This document shows positions 56,628 to 64,000 of a stretch of DNA of 64,000 nt, one piece after another. Each line of letters begins with the position of its first letter. Within the stretch, counting starts at the first letter, position 1. The DNA is from Limnephilus marmoratus. Lineage: Eukaryota; Arthropoda; Insecta; Trichoptera; Limnephilidae. The position numbers and the translations under genes were made by a program. Location: contig OU862931.1 of the NCBI GenBank assembly GCA_917880885.1, forward strand, positions 14,395,337-14,459,336. Reading direction: 5' to 3'. Below the pieces are notes generated by a model. That model was given only the letters and a program-made list of their open reading frames with translations. It had not been told where the DNA came from and did not search any database.

Positions 56628-56701
56628 GCCGCCATAGCTCAGTGGTCAAGAGCAATCGACCGGCAATCGAGAGGACACGGGTTCAAGTCCCGTTGGCGTC
56701 A
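56628..56701 (+). tRNA. tRNA-like gene R9
   Basis: Mirror of L2. Private changes lie in its downstream spacer (GTGGACGAG near 56730, GGACTCAAC near 56911). Confidence 0.6.
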
Positions 56702-56967
56702 TGTATCTTTTCTCGGAAGATTTTTCAATGTGGACGAGTGTTTCAGGCTGATAATTATTGCTTATAATAATTGTTACCCTTTGTGCTATGCATAAAAAAT
56801 CTTGTCTTAAAACGTTAGTTTTACAATAAAAATAATAATTAATATTTGACAAGTTTAAGTATTTCCCCAATAAAATGAAGACATAATTTGTCTCGACGCC
56901 ACCTAGCGAGGGACTCAACACTTACAATGTTTCTCTCGCAAAAATAAAGTTGGTTGTTTGCAGGTGG

Positions 56968-56999
<32 letters not shown>

Positions 57000-57064
57000 T
57001 AATAAGCAGTAATTGTTGAATGAAACACTAGCATATATTGAATCATTTGGCGGGTACGAGATAA

Positions 57065-57138
57065 GCCGCCATAGCTCAGTGGTCAAGAGCAATCGACCGG
57101 CAATCGAGAGGACACGGGTTCAAGTCCCGTTGGCGTCA
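57065..57138 (+). tRNA. tRNA-like gene R10
   Basis: Mirror of L1 once the ~24-nt A-run expansion upstream of it is discounted. Confidence 0.6.
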
Positions 57139-57477
57139 TGTATCTTTTCTCGGAAGATTTTTCAATGTGGATGAGTGTTTCAGGCTGATAATTATTGCTT
57201 ATAATAATTGTTACCCTTTGTGCTATGCATAAAAAATCTTGTCTTAAAACGTTAGTTTTACAATAAAAATAATAATTAATATTTGACAAGTTTAAGTATT
57301 TCCCCAATAAAATGAAGACATAATTTGTCTCGACGCCACCTAGCGAGGGACTTAACACTTACAATGTTTCTCTCGCAAAAATAAAGTTGGTTGTTTTCAG
57401 GTGGAAAAAATATAATAAGCAGTAATTGTTGAATGAAACACTAGCATATATTGAATCATTTGGCGGGTACGAGATAA

Positions 57478-57551
57478 GCCGCCATAGCTCAGTGGTCAAG
57501 AGCAATCGACCGGCAATCGAGAGGACACGGGTTCAAGTCCCGTTGGCGTCA
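57478..57551 (+). tRNA. tRNA-like gene R11
   Basis: No left-arm partner; the spacer before it repeats the TTTTCAGG variant seen after R8. Confidence 0.6.
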
Positions 57552-57911
57552 TGTATCTTTTCTCGGAAGATTTTTCAATGTGGATGAGTGTTTCAGGCTG
57601 ATAATTATTGCTTATAATAATTGTTACCCTTTGTGCTATGCATAAAAAATCTTGTCTTAAAACGTTAGTTTTACAATAAAAATAATAATTAATATTTGAC
57701 AAGTTTAAGTATTTCCCCAATAAAATGAAGACATAATTTGTCTCGACGCCACCTAGCGAGGGACTTAACACTTACAATGTTTCTCTCGCAAAAATAAAGT
57801 TGGTTGTTTGCAGGTGGAAAAAATATAAAAAAAAAATATATATATATAATAAGCAGTAATTGTTGAATGAAACACTAGCATATATTGAATCATTTGGCGG
57901 GTACGAGATAA

Positions 57912-57985
57912 GCCGCCATAGCTCAGTGGTCAAGAGCAATCGACCGGCAATCGAGAGGACACGGGTTCAAGTCCCGTTGGCGTCA
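57912..57985 (+). tRNA. tRNA-like gene R12
   Basis: Outermost right copy, preceded by an AT-expanded spacer; the element ends 67 bp after it. Confidence 0.6.
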
Positions 57986-58063
57986 TGTATCTTTTCTCGG
58001 AAGATTTTTCAATGTGGATGAGTGTTTCAGGCTGATAATTATTGCTTATAATAAAGAATATTT

Positions 58064-58849
58064 TATTTAATTTCAAACCAATTTTCAATATTTTCTGCCG
58101 AGTGCATTGCGATTATTGAATCTCTCAAATATATAATAAAAAATAATTTTGAACATTCTCTTGTTCTCTCTGACTCTCTCAGTTCCCTCCAAAAACTTAA
58201 AACAAGTCCTCTTCTTCATCCTGATGATCACTTTGTATGTCTTATTCGAGTATTGATAACCTCCATTCAAAGCTCTGGAAAAACTGTCACTCTGATTTGG
58301 ATTCCTGGACATGTTGGCATAGTGGGTAACGATATTGCTGATTCCTTGGCAAAACAAGGAGCGTCTAACCCTACCGTTACCCTCGTAAACCATATTCCCC
58401 TGTCTGATATTTTTTCCATCATCAAAGATAGATCCCGCAATGATTGGACAGAGTATTGGAACATTGCTAGTCAATCCAAGGGTGCCCGCTACGCCTCAAT
58501 ACAAAGGACTATCCCATCAAAACCGTGGTTTCAAAAATTCCCTCATTTTTCCAAAAAAGAAATCTCCTTACTTATTCGTATGAGAATCGGACATTGTTCC
58601 GTTCCTTCTCACCTTTATAAAATTCATGTGCTTGACTCCCCAGATTGTACGTTCTGTGGTCTAGATGTGGGAACTTTAGATCACATATTTTTTGATTGTC
58701 CCTCTCTAAATAAATATCCTCTCTTCTATCAAGCGTTATCAAAAATTGCCTCTCCTCCATTCAACATCTCATCTCTTCTATGTCTGAACTCTACTCCAAT
58801 CTTCCATAAAATTCTGAAATTTGCACATTTAAATAAAATTAATATATAA
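58064..58849 (+). pseudogene. LINE ORF2, C-terminal part (RNase H end and CCHC)
   Basis: Read in the frame of ORF2 across the 12-bp duplication, this part supplies the remaining RNase H residues (SAECIA Glu, VLSDSLSS Asp, GHVGIVGNDIADSLAKQG) and a C-terminal zinc motif CTFCGLDVGTLDHIFFDC. It stops at 58849. Separated from its promoter and start by 8.7 kb, it is not expected to be translated now. The perfect frame match shows that ORF2 was open when the array, or its founder, inserted. Confidence 0.9.
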
Positions 58850-58944
58850 ATTCACCTTTCCTTTCTCTGTAATTATAAATGATGGCCTAGAACACCCTTG
58901 AAGGGTGAAAGCCAGAAATGATTGAAAAAAAAAAAACTTTATCA

Positions 58945-59345
58945 GTAAAACCTCCCAGAGGTGTCAATATGTCTTTCTGATTTTTCTATTTCCAGATTTT
59001 CAATTGAGTTTCGCTTATTTATTTAAAATCTGTTTTATTCATGTACCAGTTTATGAAAGAAAATAGTAATAAACTTATGAGTACTTTATACTCGTAGACC
59101 ACATTGCCAAGAAGGGGGAAATGACTTTACTCCGATCATTTTTTCTTTCATTAATAGATAGGAAATACGAGCAAATGAACAATGAAAATGATTTTTCTAA
59201 GGCGGTTATTAAAATTCATTACTTAATCCTTTCATGGGGAATGAATAAAATCATATTTCTATATATTTTCCAAGTAGTTACCAACCCGCTGTGTTCAAGC
59301 GTACAAACCTTGGATGACTACATACAAATACTAAATTACGCTACA
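58945..59345. other. spacer
   Basis: Nothing supported; an 84-residue frame at 59121-59375 runs into repeat family C and lacks features. Confidence 0.4.
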
Positions 59346-59482
59346 TACAGGATGTTCAGAGGTAAAGTCCATTAAGAGCGTTTAACCAGCCAGCAGCCGA
59401 AAATCCACATTTCGTCGAAAGTTGTTCTTATGATCGTGCAGGGCGGTTACAATGAGAAAGATTAATTTTTCTCCGTACCAGC

Positions 59483-59883
59483 TGTTAAGATTTCAGGTAC
59501 TGAAATATTAATATTTGTGATTGTCACCCTAATGGTTGTGGCAACATTTTTTTTTGTGTTGGCGATTGCCAGGGTGATTTCGTATTGCCACGGAATTAAT
59601 TCTTTCTTCTCTTGTTACCATCCGTCTTGGGCGGGTCGTTTTTGGCAAAACGTCTGCTGCCAGGTTTTCACTTCATGTGGGTTATAAAATCGCGGAGAGA
59701 GATAGCATTATTGGGCTCACCGTACATGAGCTACCCTACGGGTCTTTTTATTGTTTGAATAAAGACCAATTATTCAAGAGCTGGAGTTATTATTGAAGGG
59801 TTCTCCAGCCACACTTCCTTTGGAATCTGGTGTTACCACGCCGGATTGCTCTGTCAGGAGAGCGGAAGTTGAGATCCTGAACA
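59483..59883 (+). mobile_element. solo LTR, 401 bp, with CCAGC target duplication
   Basis: It begins TGTTAAGATTTCAGG and ends TGAACA, between CCAGC at 59478-59482 and 59884-59888. Other family C copies show the empty site. It has a TATAAAATCGCGG box and a GAATAAAGACC poly-A signal in plausible order. The 5-bp duplication and TGTTA-type tip suit BEL/Pao, Copia or Gypsy; not resolved. Confidence 0.85.
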
Positions 59884-60483
59884 CCAGCTTTTTAAAATCA
59901 TAACTCAAAATCGGTTTTATTTTATTCCAAATTTGCTTTGATTTATACCTACATCCAAAAATGCTGAAAGGCGTGATTATTATTACAATAATGAACTTTT
60001 TATAATTATTTTTTTTTTATTATAAGTATTTATCATTTTTCAATAACGTCTAAGTTAAATAAGAATGTTAAAAAAATCTTAAACATATTAGTTTGTAAAT
60101 AAATACACAAACGGACCAATTTTCGTCAAGAAACACATGTACGTATATTTTTTTTTATGATTTTATCTGAACTAAAATTAAAATTTTAACACATGCGATA
60201 CCCAGATAATGTATTGATTTATTTTACTGCATGATTATATGATTTGAAATGGGTGTGGTGTAATACAAATACTTTTTTGAAAAATTAACAAATCTGCCGA
60301 CGACCTATGGTATAACCTTATTATATTAAAAATAAACATTTTTTCTCAAAATTAAAACATTCAAATGCTGGATAACAGAACAATCTTTCGAAATTCATTA
60401 ATAATTTTTTGTGTAAAAGAGTCAATACGTCTAAAATCTGATTTAAAAATGACATATTTCTGGTTTTCTCTGGTAATGCCCTC

Positions 60484-60799
60484 TTAACTTCGGGAGGTGA
60501 TTCTACATGATGGTAAGAGTAAAAAAGATTAATAACTTTTTCTGAAATTATTTTTTTTTCCATACAAAAAGACAACTAAAAATCCTCAGTGTTAGATAAA
60601 ACTTACTCGGTCAAGTTGCTGTTAGCATCCTGGGCGCGATTGTTACAACGTTGCTTGGTAATAATAATGCTGCCCGCACACGCGCGCCGGTCTAATTTTA
60701 TCTTTTTACCACAAAACTACCCCTAAAAGTTGGAATTTCGAAAAAAGTTAATTACCTTTTTTATTTATACTATCATGAAACATCACCTCCCGAAGTTAA
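60484..60799. mobile_element. MITE inserted at TTAA
   Basis: TTAA at 60484-60487 and 60796-60799. The ends CTTCGGGAGGTGAT and their inverse ATCACCTCCCGAAG are perfect for 14 bp beyond the TTAA, followed by ATGAT/ATCAT. Removing it restores the family C terminal repeat. A TTAA target fits piggyBac-type mobilisation. Confidence 0.85.
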
Positions 60800-60907
60800 T
60801 GCACTTTACCCCCGGACATCCTGAATATCAAGTTACTTCAGACGATTTTATGATGTGAAAAACAAATTAAATACTAAATAATATATAACTAACTAACTAA
60901 CTAACCA

Positions 60908-61512
60908 TCACGTCATTTCCCCGCAGGGGTAGGCACAGAGAACGAACCGCCAATCCCGGTCTTGGCACACATTCCTTGCCTCGTTTACATTCATACAACG
61001 TCTCATACATTCTCTTCTATTATTCTGACTCTTGACATGGCCCGACTCAAGTATCTGATTCACTTGGTCATGCCATGTCTTTCTTGGGCGTCCTCGACTT
61101 CTTCTACCATTCACATTTGCGTCATATATACTCCTTACACTCCTTTCCTCATACATTCGCTCTTCATGCCCAAACCATCGGAGCGTTCCTTTCTTGATCT
61201 TACTCATTACGCTTACATCAGCCTTGCATTCTTTGCGGATTTCCACATTTCTCATACGATCATACATGGTTTTACCACACATACGCCTCAGGGATCTCAT
61301 TTCTACAGCGTTCAGCCTACTTTCATCCTTCCTCTGCCAGTTCCATGCCTCACTGCCATACATCAGGGTAGGTACCAGTACTCCATTATGGACGGCTAGT
61401 TTCGCGTTTTGGACAGTTTTTTGTTGATGCCAACGGCGTTCAGTCCTCCATTAATAGAGTTACCTGCATTCACACTTCTTTCAATATCTCTATCAGCCTT
61501 CCTATCTCTTAG
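60908..61512 (-). pseudogene. LINE ORF2 C-terminal remnant with GTTA-type simple tail
   Basis: On the minus strand: ERSVNAGNSINGGLNAVGIN, then MYGSEAWNWQRKDESRLNAV, EMRSLRRMCGKTMYDRMRN, LRWFGHEERM and GRRSRGRPRKTWHDQV, the tail of a CR1/RTE-like reverse transcriptase. 151 codons stay open from the Met at 61363. It ends in a simple (GTTA)n-type tail at about 60892-60906 (CTAACTAACTAA on plus). The catalytic core is missing. Confidence 0.8.
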
Positions 61513-61547
61513 GGATAGCTAATCGATTATTCTAATTTTGTTTTTTT

Positions 61548-62022
61548 TTTTACATTAGCTCCACACAGGAGACTCTAAGGAAAATAATTTTCCTCAGGGC
61601 CTGTGTCATCTCGGGGGATGCTGTGTAGAGGGTTTTTTAAGGAAAGGAAGGAGATGGAGTTCTGGGAAGGAAATATATATGATGGGTGGGTAGGAATCCG
61701 GGGGCAGTGTGTCAAGGAGTGACGGGCGCATGAATCCATCCCTCCAACCGCGGTGCTAGGCGATAATTCGAGAGATTCCGACTGGAAAGGATAAAAGACC
61801 TCCCTCAACGATTCTTCAACCTTTCTTGATCCAGCCCACCACACGGCAGGTGGGCAGATGCATCGGCCGCCAAGAACTGGACAAACCTCACCCCATGAAC
61901 CCGAGCACCCCTCCTAAGTCATCAAACGCAGCGATCCACTTGGGGTGACCTATGGCAGAGGTGTTGGTTATCCAATAAATGGTTCCCGGGGAGGTGGTAT
62001 CCATACCCACCTCCCAAATTGT
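61548..62022 (-). mobile_element. SINE-like family A, best full-length copy
   Basis: About 475 bp on the minus strand from CAATTTGGGAGGTGGGTATG to the stem-loop GGCCCTGAGGAAAATTATTT with CCTTAGAG partner and poly-A. It includes the middle block (CGGTGCTAGGCGAT, CATCTGCCCACCTGCCGTGT) missing from deleted copies. Confidence 0.85.
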
Positions 62023-62029
62023 ATGTCAG

Positions 62030-63820
62030 TCCTCTACATATAACCATGGTTCAAAGAACTCTGGAACTCAGATTTGTTTTGAATTTAAGTATCATTTTAA
62101 AAATAGGAACTGCTGTGTGAAGAATATAGACAAGCAATAAAGTACCAAATAGAAATTATTATTATTATCATTTTCAAAATTGCAACTATAAATTCAGGTA
62201 AGCAAGTGTTCGTGAATATTTTTTCTTGGTCATTCTGTGGCAATTTTCCTTGTTCTGATAGAGGTAAGTATATTATTTACGTAAACTTTCAGCTGTACAA
62301 TCATAATATCCCGTGATTTTTCACGGGTCTGCGCTAGTAACATGTAAAATAATAACGAATAAATTTTATCTTCTGATTACTCTCATTAGCTGGACATTTG
62401 CAATTGGTACAATTGAGTACAATTTAAAATTGATTATTCTTATAATTGAATATCTTAATCTAAAATTTAAGAAAAGTGTTTTTAAACGGGGGACATAAAA
62501 GTAACCTATTTAAAGCATTTTAATATATATATTTGGTATTCGAGATGTGAAAAATGTCGATTATGAAAAACAAATTCAAACCAAAATGTTTGCCTTATAA
62601 GACTACGTTCAACTGATTATAACATTCACTCTGATACAGATATATTCAATTGTGACGAAATAAATATAAAAACCGTATCAAAAGTCTATTAAAAATGTCT
62701 TAAATAAGTACAAAACTGCATAAATGTAATGATATATTATGTAATCACATACATTATGTACTACCTACCTCCTGTTATAATCTACATATCCTTTAGTTGT
62801 AAGATTACTGTTTAATTTCTAGACACTATATAATAGTATAATAAGGAAATCTATAATTGGTTTCTCAGTTAGGTTAATTTTGCATGTATAAATTAATCAT
62901 AAATTGTAAACTGTTGATTTCCCTAAAATATATAAATAAATAATGATGAATCACTGCTTGATTACAGCGGGTTTTTTATTAAGATTATAAATATTTATGT
63001 AATCTTTCGATTATTTTTTATTTTTTTGTAAATAATACATTTACAGTATAAAGAGCTTTGACTGTCCAACTAGGAAGGTCTCCCGTTCTAGGACAGTCAA
63101 ATTGACAGAAGATTTCATTTATATTGGATATGTAGGACCATGATTATTCATATATTTAGTATGAAGTAAAGTTAACATTCACGTATTCCATTCACATAAT
63201 TATACTCTACGATACAGTAGGATAATAGTAGTAGACTAGGTTCTAGAATCAATTTATTATCGAATATGTAAGAAACAGTGTGTAAGCATTGAGTATAGAA
63301 GAAAAACAGTAAGGGAAAAAAATTGAAATTTGGGAAACAAAGAAATATAAAGGGCATTCGTAATACATAATTATCACAAAGCAATTTTTTATAATATTTC
63401 TGACTCTGTTCCGCCTAAATTTATTGACCATTTTGTTATTTTTGGATACAAATTTTGGAAATTAACTCATATGATGTGTGGAATGTACGATAATTTTTAA
63501 TTGCTATTCAACAATTGTTGTATTTTTATCTGGTACCAGGGAACCAACCTGGTAAAGTTTATCTCAATGGTTTCAAAAGGATAAAGTCTTTTGAAAGTAA
63601 CATTCGTATTTTGCAAATTAAAATCGAAAAAACGGAAAATGGAAGCTTTGGGAGTCAAATTGCTGAGAGTTAAGTATTTTTTAAAACCACTGAAGCCTTT
63701 TTACAACAGAGATGAAATATATTTTGAGTATTGGGAGAAATTAAAAAATATTGTATAGCTTTTTAATTAAATTTTATTCAGAGATGTGGAAAGAGTGCAA
63801 GGGTGATTAATTTGTTTGGA
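62030..63820. other. AT-rich spacer
   Basis: No gene, RNA or repeat structure that I can support in about 1.8 kb. Confidence 0.45.
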
Positions 63821-63824
63821 TATA

Positions 63825-64000
63825 CAGGGTGTAACAGGACGTACCCAAAGGATTTTGACCATCGATTCCTGAGCATATTGGAGTAAAAAATGTACATGCC
63901 ATCGTTATCCGATGACATTTTTTTTTCTATTAAAAACAATAAAAATATTTTTCCGTCACGCGCCGTAACTTACTAGTTAAAAAGTAGCGCGTTTGTAGCC
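63825..64000 (+). mobile_element. MITE related to 3811-4173, cut by window end
   Basis: CAGGGTGTAACAGGACGTAC after TATA, then CGATTCCTGAGCATATTGGA, TAAAAAATGTACATG and a GATGACATTTTTTTTT block, in the same order as the 3811 element but diverged. Confidence 0.65.

Larger units (their letters stand above)
49333..58052. mobile_element. giant inverted tandem array of a tRNA-bearing mobile element
   Basis: An 8.7-kb insertion in LINE ORF2, flanked by AAAGAATATTTT (49321-49332 and 58053-58064). It consists of ~413-bp units in two arms: nine with the tRNA-like gene on the minus strand, then twelve with it on the plus strand. The outer right end (TTGCTTATAAT) and outer left end (TTATTATTTTTATTG) correspond to the two ends of the short element at 4806-5356. 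Units look about 99% alike. No protein gene. Every unit has Pol III A and B boxes and a T run just after the tRNA. Not a class I recognise. Confidence 0.85.
53023..58052 (+). repeat. right arm: twelve units, tRNA-like gene on plus strand
   Basis: It begins mid-unit at TTTCAGGCTGATAATT. Spacing is 413-414 bp except 437 (R9-R10, A-run expansion near 56968-56995) and 434 (R11-R12, AT expansion near 57825-57848). A TTTTCAGG variant is shared by R8-R9 and R10-R11, suggesting a two-unit duplication. Confidence 0.95.
44759..58934 (+). mobile_element. full-length RNase H-bearing LINE (I/Jockey-like), interrupted by the tRNA array
   Basis: AACTTTAT lies at 44751-44758 and again at 58935-58942 after the poly-A, a target duplication that defines the ends. 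Contents: short 5' UTR, ORF1 with three zinc knuckles, ORF2 (endonuclease, reverse transcriptase, RNase H, C-terminal CCHC), short 3' UTR and poly-A (58925-58936). The only large defect seen is the 8.7-kb insertion in the RNase H domain; without it the LINE is about 5.4 kb and open throughout. Confidence 0.85.
59348..60823 (-). mobile_element. repeat family C, full copy with 33-bp terminal inverted repeats
   Basis: Tips CAGGATGTTCAGAGGTAAAG and (right, reverse complement) CAGGATGTCCGGGGGTAAAG run on to a CATTAAGAG block. About 1.07 kb once the nested solo LTR and TTAA element are removed. No transposase frame, so it is a non-autonomous DNA transposon; the flanks do not show a clear duplication. 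Confidence 0.8.

Noticed and set aside
50077..57771. Repeated 91-residue frames (sharing TPTGLEPVSSRLPVDCS) once per array unit
   Set aside because: They are the reverse strand of the tRNA T arm and anticodon arm; the TPTGLEPVS peptide is a familiar false product of antisense tRNA translation. Their repetition follows from the DNA repeat.
49333..58052. Array as a CRISPR locus
   Set aside because: Units are 413 bp with conserved spacers, in two orientations, each with a tRNA-like gene, in a eukaryotic genome; no cas genes.
49333..58052. Array as pure assembly artefact (missed-adapter foldback)
   Set aside because: The right flank continues LINE ORF2 in frame after a target duplication instead of mirroring the left flank, and a diverged short relative has the same ends. 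Exact unit number could still be an assembly estimate.
49333..58052. Retrozyme-like tandem element with hammerhead ribozymes
   Set aside because: I looked for CTGATGA..GAAA core pairs in both strands of the unit (GGATGAGTGTTTC is the nearest) and found no complete hammerhead.

Overview
The window looks like a piece of an AT-rich, transposon-saturated arthropod (probably insect) nuclear genome. The signs are a Ty3/gypsy element of the CsRn1 type, an RNase H-bearing LINE, piggyBac-, hAT- and Helitron-like remnants, a SINE/LINE pair sharing a 3' tail, short inverted-repeat elements and minisatellites. I found no convincing intact host gene; the only candidate host exon is a weak one at 16142-16404. 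The order or species cannot be fixed from the sequence alone.

Layout. 1-3060: a ~126-bp satellite, spacer, then 59-bp and 22-bp minisatellites. 3.4-17.4 kb: small inverted-repeat elements, a short tRNA-bearing foldback element (4806-5356), copies of a SINE-like family (called A), LINE remnants and dispersed repeats. 17847-25901: a complete, apparently very young LTR retrotransposon on the minus strand, with LTRs that look identical, a CTAA target duplication, open gag and pol, and a tRNA-Trp-like primer site. It sits inside an older repeat (family C). 26-42 kb: more SINE A copies, Helitron-like repeats, a decayed 2.8-kb DNA transposon (31192-34023), a foldback element and an internally deleted piggyBac. 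42524-44574: a non-autonomous hAT containing a second foldback structure. 44759-58934: a full-length LINE whose ORF2 is cut in its RNase H domain by an 8.7-kb insertion. 59-62 kb: a family C copy carrying a solo LTR and a TTAA MITE, a LINE remnant and another SINE A copy. 62-64 kb: AT-rich spacer ending in a MITE cut by the window edge.

Most unusual object: 49333-58052, an 8.7-kb insertion made of ~413-bp units, each with one tRNA-like gene. Nine units lie in one orientation and twelve in the other, forming a giant palindrome. It is flanked by a 12-bp target duplication, and removing it restores the LINE reading frame. Private variants of individual units recur in mirror order in the two arms: paired coordinates sum to 106585, which puts the symmetry axis near 53292. 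An old, minimal relative at 4806-5356 (one minus-strand and one plus-strand tRNA segment) has the same two termini and its own 9-bp duplication. I infer a mobile, tRNA-bearing, foldback element family whose internal unit can expand into inverted tandem arrays. I do not recognise it as a described class.

The elements are nested, which gives relative ages. The array is younger than the LINE; the gypsy element, solo LTR and TTAA MITE are younger than family C; SINE A and a LINE tail lie inside the 31192-34023 transposon.
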